Shown: positions 1 through 8,678 of the stretch, in pieces
How the letters are laid out: every line of letters starts with the position of its first letter
Position numbering within the stretch: position 1 is the first letter of the stretch
DNA from: Candolleomyces eurysporus
Lineage: Eukaryota > Basidiomycota > Agaricomycetes > Agaricales > Psathyrellaceae
NCBI GenBank assembly: GCA_027579435.1
Contig: JANBPK010001033.1
Span: 1-14,161 of the forward strand
Reading direction: 5' to 3'
Length of the DNA stretch: 14,161 nucleotides
Program-made: the position numbers and the translations under genes
The notes under the pieces: model-generated
Databases searched by the model: none
What the model was told of the DNA's origin: nothing
The model's input: the letters and a program-made list of their open reading frames with translations, nothing else

Positions 1-346
1 CCGCTCTCTCAAAATTATGCTGTTGATGATAGAAGCAGGGTACATACTTGATATTTGATTTTTATTCATAAGTGCACAGTACAACTGTTTGGTCTCTCTC
101 TTCTCTCTCTTCTCTAATCTCTCCCATCAAAGTGCTGCTTCTTGTCTCTCAGATCTTGTGTTTTCACACAACAGATGCACTGCAAGTTCCACAACCCCTT
201 GCCTGTTGGAACAGGTGTTTTCATTTGATTATATTCAGTCTAACTCTGGGTAATTGAGTAGTTTCATACAAGATGGATGATAGCTAGTGAGTCAAAAATG
301 CCTCGGCAAAACTGCCGTGCAGAGCATCGGCTTGCTTCCACTATGT
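1..346. other. Non-coding left edge with CT-rich microsatellite
   Basis: No convincing gene is seen here. Positions 93-124 form a nearly pure pyrimidine tract of TCTC/TTCTC units, of the kind often found upstream of transcription or translation starts in basidiomycetes, but no credible downstream coding frame follows it before stops appear. The only open frame (72-257, 61 codons) is low-complexity and unremarkable. The segment ends where similarity to the second locus begins (GGATAGCC at 347 and at 2052). Confidence 0.5.
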
Positions 347-600
347 GGATAGCCGTGGCTCTATGCGAAGAGCCAAGTCAATGACGAGGGACAGCCTGGA
401 CAGCTCGAGTCCCTACCTTTTATGCGTTGAGAAGCGACCCGAAAGGCCGGGAAACAGTATAGGGCTCTGTCAACCTAAGTTCACAATGTAAAGTGAACAG
501 TGAACCGACGAGGCAGGATGCTCAAGTAGCTGAAGAGACGAGTAATAAGTGGGGGCCGCTACGGATAGGAGAGATGAGGATTCAAGGGTAGTCCAATGCG
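347..600 (+). repeat. 5' flank of NLR copy A (duplicate of 2052-2326)
   Basis: This segment is related along its length to 2052-2326. Shared landmarks in the same order are GGATAGCC.TGGCTCTAT (347 and 2052), GAAACAGT followed by a GTCA-rich stretch (near 450 and 2145), and AGGGTAGT.CAATGC at the end (586 and 2312). Small insertions and deletions separate them. It shows that the duplication unit extends well 5' of the coding region. Neither copy has an obvious conserved reading frame here, so it is probably non-coding. Confidence 0.65.
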
Positions 601-614
601 GGGGTGACCTGAAT

Positions 615-1769
615 GACGGCATGAGACAGACATTTCGTCGATTAGTAATGTTCAAGTTGCGCCTCGACCGTCCCATCATCCGCACGTACCCGATTCTCCC
701 CTTGCTGCGTCTCATAGTTTATCTGGGTCGAAGCTCCCTGGGTATCTCCTGACAGATCCTAATCACACCTTCACAGCTGAACGGCCACCTTTCAGGCCTG
801 GACCTCCGCAACAACACATACAATCAGCACAGCTTGGAGAAAGTGGACTCGTGTTCACCCCAGCGGCCAAACCTTCTTTGCACAATTTTCATCCCCTCCG
901 CCCTTCTCGGCAGCACTTTGGGACGCATCCTCGGCAGGGACAGAGCCAGATCTGTCCACCTACTTCACAGTTGTCGACCAACGATCGACCACAGGGAACT
1001 GGCAAACAGACGGTACAGCATCGATCAGTACCCTCCAGTTCTCTGAAAACACATTTTGAGCCGGGAGCACGCATTGCAACGTTTGATTCAGCTCCGAGTC
1101 ATGTGGCCGTTTCGCCCGAGACTCGATCGTTGTTCAATTGCGCACGCAACTTTGGAATAGAGAGCTTTCGTTATGTTGACAAGGCCACACATGTCACAGT
1201 CATTTCCTCGCATGTTGACGGTAAGTCGTTCTCAGCTCCTTCATGATAATATACTTACACTTGTCGTGTATTCTCTTACACTGCGCCACAAGGGTGGGAC
1301 TTGGACTCTCGTGCGTAATTGCTAATGTTAATCTGACGGACCCGATTTATAACCCTCTGTTCTTAGTACCACGTGAATATCAGAAGCTCCCACACTTCGA
1401 TAGACGTCGTTTGCAGGCTGCTATCGCTTACCTGCCATATGTCCTTTTTGGCAAGAGGGATTCCGCTTTTGTTGATGAATTCGTTGATTTCAACGAGAAG
1501 CGTGGGTGGCATAAATTTGACAAATTGCTGCCTTTGGTGTATTCCAGAGAGGATCAGCTTTCTAAAATATGGGAGGGGTGGCTACCTCGCTTCCGTTGTA
1601 TTCCTGCCAATTTGAAAGCGAGTGTTCTTCCCTTGGTTTGAGGCATCAACTGATATTGTTTGTTTAGGTCCGAAACCCTGAGGCTGCTGCGGTATTAACC
1701 AGGTTTATTGAGAAGCAATGGAGGCGTGACGAGAAGGAATGGCACAGACAAATGCACGACTCGGAGTGA
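615..1769 (+). pseudogene. NLR copy A: relic of the NACHT gene lacking its NACHT domain
   Basis: This is a truncated tandem paralogue of the NACHT gene at 2979-6264. The coding frame runs from an in-frame TGA near 612 to 1220 without a stop and matches residues ~220-437 of copy B, but it has no ATG and lacks copy B's promoter and N-terminus. Intron 1 (1221-1292) is retained. Only one codon pair (Gly-Trp) precedes a jump to the Asp-Leu-Asp-Ser-Arg that ends exon 2 in copy B, so 1371 bp (457 codons, the whole NACHT region) are missing in frame. Intron 2 is 1311-1366 and exon 3 is 1367-1617 (84 codons, about 63% identical to copy B by my count). Intron 3 (1618-1667) has a GC instead of GT donor. 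Exon 4 runs 1668-1769 and ends in TGA. Most likely a pseudogene; a short expressed protein cannot be excluded because the remaining frame is intact. Confidence 0.75.
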
Positions 1770-2051
1770 TCGAGACGAGCTATAGTTTGCTGCGTTATGC
1801 TACGATACAGATTCTGGTACTACTAATCACATCCGTTGGTTGTATTCAATCAGCCGTGCAAAGCCTGGACTAGCTACTCAAGTCAGGGATATCCATGCAT
1901 TTGCTTGAGTCACCGATTCAACGAAGAGGAACAGAGGTCGCCTTTCGAAAGCGACAATCCTCTCAAGTTCACCGTTGCGGAGAAATATTTGGTAGATTCG
2001 AACATATCAAATTGTCGAAGGTTTAGATTGGCCATTGCGAAGAGGAGAGTC
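1770..2051 (+). repeat. 3' flank of NLR copy A, related to the 3' flank of copy B
   Basis: Similarity to copy B continues past the stop codon. GATACAGA.TC occurs at 1804 and 6250, CATC.GTTGG at 1830 and 6354, and a G.GACAATCC block near 1950 and 6466. Copy B carries about 78 extra bases between the first two landmarks. The reading frame that is open in copy B (6274-6663) is interrupted here by a TGA where copy B has CGA, so this side has no coding support. A 73-codon frame at 1836-2057 lies here but does not correspond to the copy B frame. Confidence 0.5.
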
Positions 2052-2326
2052 GGATAGCCATGGCTCTATCCAACAAAGTTAACGACCGGGGACTGCTCGA
2101 TTCCCTGCCTGTCGTGTGTTGAGACTGAGCGCCCAAAAAGCTTTGAAACAGTGAAGGGCATTGTCACCCCAAATGTATGATGCAAGGGGGGCAGGGTGCG
2201 ACCGAGGAGAGGCAGGATATTCAGGAATCTGGAGAGATCGACGATCAGACGGATGAAATAGAGGAGACCTACTTCAACTAAGCGACAAGCGGACACCACT
2301 GAGGACATTCCAGGGTAGTTCAATGC
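2052..2326 (+). repeat. 5' flank of NLR copy B (duplicate of 347-600)
   Basis: Second copy of the 5' flanking segment described at 347-600, with the same landmarks in the same order. It lies directly after the 3' flank of copy A, which makes the arrangement a head-to-tail tandem duplication. Similarity stops after CAATGCATAC at about 2330. The next 1.3 kb of copy B (promoter and N-terminal coding region) have no counterpart in copy A, which marks one of copy A's two large deletions. Confidence 0.65.
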
Positions 2327-2978
2327 ATACTTATGATTAACCGAAAGTTTGAAGTAAATTTTTGGATGGTGTTACTGGCAATAAGCATCATGTAGTCACA
2401 TTCGCGTTATTTCTCGACCACAGGTGTTCCAGGTAAGCCAGAGGTGCTGGTTGCAGCAGGAGATAGTTGGTGGCAATCAAAGGTCAATGCAGCGCGGGGA
2501 CATCAGACGGATATTTAGTTGATTAGTTGGGCTGGCGCCATACACAAGGGACAGATATCTGCGTACCATAGAGCTATACACGGACAACTGGTCATTCAAC
2601 TCCCCCATAAGAATATCTAACATGCATGAATATCAGGGTCGGACCCCGCGCCCTTCTTTCAATATTTGATTTCCAAGGTTTTGGCAATATTTGGCGACGA
2701 TTTCAGGCTCCGCGTTTACCTGCTTCTCTATCTGTCTCATTGGTCAATCGGTCACTCGGTCACTCGGTTTCGATTCTATATTGCTCGATTTGAATGACTA
2801 CGAGGCTGGGGAAGGCGTTGTGTCGTCATGCGTTCTTTTAGAACGGTGACCGACCGGCCTTTGATATGAAGGCTGCATTTGTCAATCGACCAAACATGCT
2901 GTTGTATGCGAGGGGTCCTTGTGGTCTCCACAGCTTTTTGATTCGCTTCTATACCTCTTGCTTCTTCCTCTGCTACCC
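2327..2978 (+). promoter_or_regulatory. Presumed promoter and 5' leader of NLR copy B
   Basis: No gene is seen here. An AT-rich TATA-like stretch (TCTATATT) lies at 2775-2782, about 200 bp before the chosen ATG at 2979. Just upstream, 2742-2765 holds three 8-bp direct units (GGTCAATC, GGTCACTC, GGTCACTC). The last ~45 bases before the ATG are strongly pyrimidine-rich (CTTCTTCCTCTGCTACCC), common upstream of basidiomycete starts. The assignment as a promoter is inferred from position; no element is diagnostic on its own. Confidence 0.35.
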
Positions 2979-5900
2979 ATGCCAGGCGACAGACCCAGCA
3001 ACACAGGCTCAAAGCCCACTCGCCATCACCCATATCCTTCACCCTTCATCGCCCAAGATGGTCGACTAGCCGTGCCAAGGACCGGGCCAGGCGTAATGTG
3101 CTCACCAAACACTGCTGCTCAACTGCCTTTCTCCCAACGGCGATCTGAGGGTGTCGTGCCTGGGCACGGCGGCGGTAGATTGGCGATTGAACAACCGTGG
3201 CACCATCCATTCGTTCAACCCCCCTCCTCACAAGTGCCCTTTGGAGAGGTTCCGGCGTATACGCCCTCGTACAATCGTAGCATCGAAAGCTTTCCCCAGC
3301 CACCCCCACAAGCACCTCAACCATATCCCTCCCAGCGACTAATATATAGCACACAAACACAGCTCCTGGTGAACAGGTATGGGCCGATGGGGGAGACGCC
3401 CAACTTGTTTAGCGAACACTCTCAGCTTGCCCTTTCCAATCCCCCAGCAAGTAGACATGGATCGATCACCAACCCATCACCACATAGTCTATCCACTCAT
3501 CCTTCACCATCACCTGCCAGGATGGACCCAGGTTTTGCTGCATCCTACGCTTTGTGGAACATGCACCACCTCTCTCCATATCCTAACCTCACTACCAAAA
3601 CCCCGCCTCAGCAACCGCCGCCAGCTATCATGAACGCTCAGGTTGCAGCGCCACTGTCCCATCGTCCCCCCGTATCTCTTGGATCGGGCTCGGTCCTTGC
3701 TGCATCTCGTGGTTTATATGGGACGACGCAGCCTGGGCACTTCCCCACACATCCCAATCTCAGCATCACAGCAGAACGGCCACCTCTCGGGCCTGGGCTT
3801 CCGCAGCAACACATGCAGAACGCAGCACGGCTCGGAGAAATCGGACGCGGGTTTGGGCCGGTGGTCGAACCTTCTCTGCAGAATTTGTACCCCTCCCATA
3901 CTCTTCAACCACGTTTTGAGACATATCCAGAGTCGACGTCGTTCTCTGCTTGGGAGGGACAGAGCCAGATCCGTTCAACATCCCTGCTACCCCCACCGGC
4001 AGCCGCCACCGATGCTGTACCCCGACCATCTACCTCGCAGCTTTCAACCAATGATCGAGGACAGGAACTTGACCGACGGACGGTACGGCATCGAGCAATA
4101 CCCTCCAGTTCTCTGCAAACACCTTATGAGCAGGGAGCAAGCATTGCAACGTTTGATTCAGCTCCGAGCCGTGTGGCCGCTTCGCCCGAGACTCGATCGC
4201 TGTTCCATCGCGCACGCAACTTTGAAATAGAGAGCTTTCGTTATGTTGACAATGCCACGCATGTCACAGTCAATTCCTCGCATGTTGACGGTGAGTTGTT
4301 GTTCTCTGTCCCTTCATGATAATATACTTACACTTGTGGTGTGTTATTTCACACTGCGTTACCAGGTTGGGAGCTCTTACTGGAAAAAATCGCAACCAAT
4401 GCTCTCCACGATTCCAGCGCACGATACGACGCTCCGAAATGTGACGAAGACACCCGTGTTGAGGTCACTGGCGAGATGTTGGACTGGATCGAGGATCGCG
4501 ACGGACCCAAGAGCATTCTATGCATGACGGGCGCCGCAGGTTCGGGAAAATCTGCGCTGCAGCAAACTGTTGCTGAACGCTGCGCGACGTCAGACATCCT
4601 CGCTGCTGCGTTCTTCATCTCTTCTGCAGATCCCACTCGAAATATAGCCTCTGCCATTGTCCCGACCATCGCCTACCAGTTGGGATTAAAGCACGACGGC
4701 TTCCGAGACTCTGTCGCTGCCGCCATAAAGCACGACCGCCACATCTTCTCGCGATCACTTCAATCCCAGATGGATGCGCTCATCGTTCGCCCCTTCAAGA
4801 ACCTCCGAAGTAGTAAGCAACTTAACGCCAACACCTTTCCATATGCTATTTTCATCGACGGCCTCGACGAGTGCAGTGGCGAACCAGACACCTCTTCCCG
4901 GCTTACCGAGGTCGAAAAACGACGCCGGGCCGAAGATCGACAGGCTGAGTTATTGGCCGCCATACAACACTCCATCATCAATAACAACCTCCCCTTTCGC
5001 GTTTTGATTGCCAGCAGGCCAGAATGGGCTATCCGCACTGCGCTGGAACCTGGTGGTCATTTACACGAGGCGGCATACCACGTACAACTCAGTGACAATT
5101 ACGACGCGTCTGCGGACATGCGGAGATTCCTGCGGAGGCGATTCGAAATCATCGGCCTGCAAATACGTGACCCGCAATGGTTCACCGAGGACGACATCGA
5201 GACACTGGTACAAGCTGCCTCGGGGCAGTTCATCTATGTTGCGGTGGTGTACAAGTTTATATCGGAACGTCGAACGTCCCCTGCGGAGAGGTTGAGGATC
5301 GTTCTCACCTGGGTACCACACGAAGGACAAATGGTGCGTCCTTTCGAAACGCTCGACAGGCTTTACACCAACATTTTGTTGGCTGCAAAGATCGCGTATG
5401 AGGCTGTTGATACCCATCGCGGGCGGGACTTTTCTCTACTTTTCGGGATCATTTATAAATGCTCAACTCCATATTACCCAGTATTCTTTGCAGCAGAGAC
5501 TCTTTCCGCGCTGCTTGGCATAGAAGCCAGAGGGGAAGAAAATCTTATCTCGGACCTCCGTTCCCTTGTGACCTTCAGAACGACCCGTGATGGTGATTTA
5601 TTTCTAGAGGTTTACCACAAATCCTTTGCCGACTTCTTGAACGAAGAAAGTCGCGCAAAGGACTTTTTTGTATCTGAATTCCACGTTTCCCTGCACCTCA
5701 CAAAGTGCTGTCTGCAACGCATCCTCGAATGGTGTCCGCTCGACTTGGACTCTCGTGCGTAATCGCCAATGTTACTCTGACGGACCCGATTTATAACCCT
5801 CTGTTCTTAGTGCCACGGGAATATCAGGAGCTCCCAGAGTTCGATAGACGTCGTTTGCAGGTTGCCATCGCCAAACTGCCATTTGCCCTTTACCGCAACA

Positions 5901-6264
5901 CCGATTCTGCTTTTGTTGATGAACTCGTTGATTTCACCGAGAAGCGTGGATGGCATAAATTCGACAGATTGCTGCCTTTGGTGTACCTCGGAGAGGGTGA
6001 ACCTTTGATAGCATGGCAAGACTGGATGAGTTTCTTTCGTGCCTGTGTCGGGGAATTGAAAGTGAGTATTCTTCCCTTCGTTTGAGGCACCATCTGACAT
6101 TGTTTGTTCAGGTCCAAAATCTTGAGATTGCTGCAGTTATGACCGGGTTCATTGACAAGTGGGAGCGTGACCAGGTGGAATGGCAAAGACAAAGGGAGAC
6201 TCGGATTCCAGTGATTCAGACGAGCTTTAGNTTTTTAGCATTATTTCACGATACAGACTCATAA
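2979..6264 (+). CDS. NACHT-domain NLR-like (STAND) NTPase, four exons
   Basis: Exons 2979-4290, 4366-5754, 5811-6061 and 6112-6264 give 1034 residues; the phases agree, and introns 2 and 3 contain CTGAC branch-like sites. The start is the first ATG in frame, since the frame upstream offers only TTG. Residues 1-410 are rich in Pro, Ser, Gln and His, without a recognisable fold and probably disordered. About 412-438 form a short strand-rich ARNFEI...HVDG segment typical just before the NACHT of agaricomycete proteins. Walker A (GAAGSGKS) is at 493-500, Walker B (FIDGLDEC) near 600-607, and the sensor-type VLIASRPE at 650-657, so NTP binding and hydrolysis look intact. The region after the NACHT (~660-900) resembles the helical winged part of STAND proteins, including YHKSFADFL. 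Exons 3-4 add a helical tail. No WD40, ankyrin or TPR repeats follow, unlike many fungal NLRs. Family knowledge suggests an intracellular signalling switch in non-self recognition or cell death; the specific role is unknown. The last ~15 residues are uncertain (see exon 4 finding). Confidence 0.85.
4291..4365 (+). other. Intron 1 of NLR copy B (phase 1)
   Basis: 75 nt, GTGAGT donor and ACCAG acceptor. It splits a Gly codon and carries an in-frame TGA at 4317-4319, so splicing is needed to join the proline-rich N-terminus to the NACHT exon. Copy A retains the same intron at 1221-1292 with a 3-nt gap and an identical 27-nt core (CCTTCATGATAATATACTTA and following), supporting it as a true intron. 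Confidence 0.85.
5755..5810 (+). other. Intron 2 of NLR copy B (phase 1)
   Basis: 56 nt with a GTGCGT donor, a CTGAC branch-like site at about 5778 and a pyrimidine-rich TTCTTAG acceptor. Without removal the NACHT frame stops at TAA 5760-5762. The matching segment in copy A (1311-1366) differs at only three positions, making this the best conserved part of the duplicated locus. The interior is also open in another frame, which leaves a small doubt about the model. Confidence 0.7.
6062..6111 (+). other. Intron 3 of NLR copy B (phase 0)
   Basis: 50 nt, GTGAGT donor, CTGAC at about 6094 and TTCAG acceptor. An in-frame TGA at 6083-6085 ends the unspliced frame. Copy A has the same length of intron but with GCGAGT at the donor and CTGAT at the branch position. 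Confidence 0.8.
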
Positions 6265-6273
6265 TATCGAATC

Positions 6274-6663
6274 ATGGATCCGATCTTGGACTCAACATCC
6301 GAAGGCACTTGGACCTCGTCAGCGACCTGTTCATGTAGATGCTGTCGAAATCGCATCGGTTGGCCGCATCCCATTAACCATTTGAAGTCTGGACGGGTGG
6401 TTTATCTCAAGGATGTTCTTGTATTTACTCGAGTCAGAAGAGGTTTAGATCTCGTGTTCCGAAAAGTGACAATCCCCCACCCATCATATTCGCAGAAACG
6501 CAAAAGAGAAACCGAAGAGTTTTGCCTTCACTACGAGACAGGCGTTCCTCCGGAGGAAAGGCAAGTGAAGCATCAAACTAGCAGCGAGTCGCGGCGCAGA
6601 CTGCCCAAACCGGAACGAGCTCAATGGCCGAGTGGAAGGGCCTTCTACATACACTGGTTATGA
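6274..6663 (+). CDS. Doubtful 129-codon ORF downstream of NLR copy B
   Basis: An ATG in a favourable context (A at -3, G at +4) opens a 129-codon frame nine bases after the NLR stop. The product is basic and cysteine-containing near its start (a CSCRCC cluster around residue 20), with no recognisable domain, signal peptide or membrane segment. The related 3' flank of copy A has a TGA in the same frame and only scattered residue matches. Together with its position this argues that the region is 3' untranslated sequence or spacer rather than a gene. Listed because the frame is open over a length that a gene finder might report. Confidence 0.2.
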   Translation: MDPILDSTSEGTWTSSATCSCRCCRNRIGWPHPINHLKSGRVVYLKDVLVFTRVRRGLDLVFRKVTIPHPSYSQKRKRETEEFCLHYETGVPPEERQVKHQTSSESRRRLPKPERAQWPSGRAFYIHWL

Positions 6664-6823
6664 TACATTATTTTTACTGCACCTCGTGGTGGTCTGTATG
6701 AGCCCATAGCCGTAACCACCCAGCTTGATACTGCCACATGTATATTTCTCATCGAAATAGTCGATTTATAGCAGTCTCGGAATATAATGTCAATGTTCTG
6801 CTGTTATGCACCCGATTGCCCTA

Positions 6824-7690
6824 CTAGTCGAAGTGTACTACGAGATACAAACTATGTTCGGATTTAGAGTTGTCCACATAATCCACCAGTCCATTCTCCC
6901 AATGCGCATCCAACGGGTGTTTTAACACCAACATCGTCAACCCAAACGTCATAAAAGGTTTCGCCGAATCCCTCAGCCTTTCCAGAATTTTCTTATCGTC
7001 TCACGTCTTTTCATCGGCGTGGAGAACGAGATGTTCGAGCTTTGTGAGGGTAGAGGGCGCAGTAATCGGAAGGTCTCCCCGCGCGATAGGCTGCGTTCGC
7101 GATGTGACGAGGTCAGTGACTGCTGAATATCGGACTGGTTCCGGTTTTTTATCTTCGTCCCGTTATCCTAGTCTGGCCGACCGTAGATGAGGCATTAACT
7201 GGATTCGCTGGCAACGTAGAATCAAGTGAGGAATTTGAACATGTCCTCGAAGTCGAAGGAAAGGTGGAAGAACACTTCCAGGAGCTGGGAGATGTTTGGG
7301 GATGGGAATTAGAAGTTTCGCCGGCACCGAAGCCTAATATGCGAAGTTTATATTGGTGAGATTGCTGGGCGGATGAGGATGTTGCGAAGGACGCGCCCGT
7401 ACTGGCCTTTCAAGTTTAAATCGCCGCTGCTCCAACATCTGTATCAAGAGTCGGAGCCTCTTGAGTGATGGCAGAAATATGACGTCCCAGTCAGCGGGAC
7501 TTACGAGAGGTGATTTCGCGGCGAAGTCCAACTGGGTGAGGTGGGACAGCGTGCCTTGGCGGGGTTCTGGGTTAATAACCTGGATCGTCGATCAAGAGTT
7601 CATCTTCGTAGCGAGAAATTTACCAGCATCCCCGTTGGAGGGCGGTGCATAGTTTGAGGACAGCCTTCAACTTGGTAAAATCAACATTGT
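6824..7690 (-). pseudogene. Degenerate F-box/LRR-like gene, C-terminal part
   Basis: Reading the - strand from about 7690 to the TAG at 6824-6826 gives recognisable fragments in order: a leucine-rich LKAVLKLCTAL (near 7650), YEDELLIDDPG (near 7590), LTQLDFAAKSPLVSPADWD and LPSLKRLRL (about 7535-7455), SNLTNINF (near 7350), then LTKLEHLVLHADEKT followed by ILERLRDSAKP and LDAHWENGLVDYV (7050-6870). This layout resembles the leucine-rich half of the large agaricomycete F-box protein family, whose members select substrates for SCF ubiquitin ligases. Stops interrupt it: TAA at 7620-7622 and TGA at 7001-7003, where Trp would be expected. At least one frameshift lies between the LPSLKRLRL and SNLTNINF segments. 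No F-box was found on the 5' side. It converges on NLR copy B. The family call rests on the residue pattern only. Confidence 0.5.
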
Positions 7691-8678
7691 AATTAATGAA
7701 GGGATGAGTGAGTTATGACCAGGGGATGCGGGAAGGCATGTAGTCGGTCAAATATCAGGGATTAAGGGAAGGTCAGAGAGATGAATAGGGGATTGGGATC
7801 CGAAGACATTAGTATCTTCCACCCTTTTCTGAGTCGTTCTGGCTCAACAAGCCTGGAGACATATGACAGAAAAGGAATTGTCGAATGGGACAGGTTTGGG
7901 AGTCGATGTCGGCTCTCACCTCGACTGATCGAAGCCCTTTGCGTCTCTTTATTCTCAATATGGTCTGGTCCAGGAGATCGGGCGTAGTATTTTGTTCCAG
8001 AACTGAACCTGGTACGACGTTCGAGAGTTGGACTGAGAGGCGCTGGCGATGTTGGTGGAGAGCGATTCGACGAGGTGAGCAGCCTAAACTAACCAAACCC
8101 GAGTTGATGACATCAATGATGTTCCTTACTCGGAGTCCACGAGGCAGGCGTTATTCGACACGCTTCCCTGCCAGACCGGTCACCATGAATCGCCTTTCTC
8201 TACCAGTTTATCTTCCTGCCACACTCAACCTGGTTCCATCACCGCCAAATCTGATCTGGTTTGGATCCCCAATGTTCCAAAGTGACTATCTCTGCAAATT
8301 AATGTTTGCTCCGAAATGTCCTCAGACTCAAAGAATTGAAAGCGTACCACGGGGCTTGCTTGGCAGTCCTTGGAACGCGCTGATGTATCTTGCGGTACTG
8401 TCAATATTGTCGATAATTATCATCTCGACTGTTTGGACCATACATTGTGTTGATTGTTCCTCCTAGTTCCGCCGTAGCAGCTCGGTGCTGTGGCCGTGGT
8501 CAGGATATGCCTTGCACTGAATGGTCTCACCACTTTCGTTGTACGACAAACAAGATGTGTGGAGCGATCAGCAATCTGATAAGATCGGTGTAGCCAATCG
8601 TCGATACCGCGGTGTTTTGGAATAGGCACCGACATCATGACGACGACGGCCAACCGCTTTGTTTCGTCTCTACGTCCG
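7691..8678. other. Spacer without a convincing gene
   Basis: Both strands were read. A + frame at 7885-8466 (193 codons) begins with ATG and ends in a hydrophobic stretch, but composition and content match no family I recognise. The - strand between about 7800 and 8100 might hold the 5' remains of the F-box/LRR-like pseudogene, but no F-box or repeat motif is legible. The right end abuts the presumed LTR. Confidence 0.4.

Noticed and set aside
304..317. Small inverted repeat CGGCA-AAAC-TGCCG
   Set aside because: A five-base stem is expected by chance and no gene end or RNA context supports a terminator or structured RNA.
1939..1955. Imperfect palindrome TCGCCTTTCGAAAGCGA
   Set aside because: Short, imperfect and single; it is not preserved in the related 3' flank of copy B, so no site or hairpin function can be claimed.
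2919..2978. N-terminal hydrophobic extension of the NLR starting at 2919, resembling a signal peptide
   Set aside because: The codon at 2919 is TTG, not ATG; the apparent Leu/Pro-rich segment is the pyrimidine-rich leader. The first ATG is at 2979.
3046..3360. 104-codon - strand frame opposite NLR exon 1
   Set aside because: Antisense shadow of the proline-rich region, with no domain and no conserved counterpart in copy A.
3643..4230. 195-codon + strand frame inside NLR exon 1
   Set aside because: It overlaps the NLR frame completely, is proline- and arginine-rich as expected from a shifted low-complexity region, and the duplicated copy A preserves the other frame.
5061..5417. 118-codon - strand frame opposite the NACHT exon
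   Set aside because: Antisense shadow of a well-supported domain; its residues match nothing recognisable.
7885..8466. 193-codon + strand frame with a hydrophobic end
   Set aside because: No recognisable family, no supporting introns or neighbours, and it overlaps the presumed remains of the - strand pseudogene. Kept only as a remark in the spacer entry.
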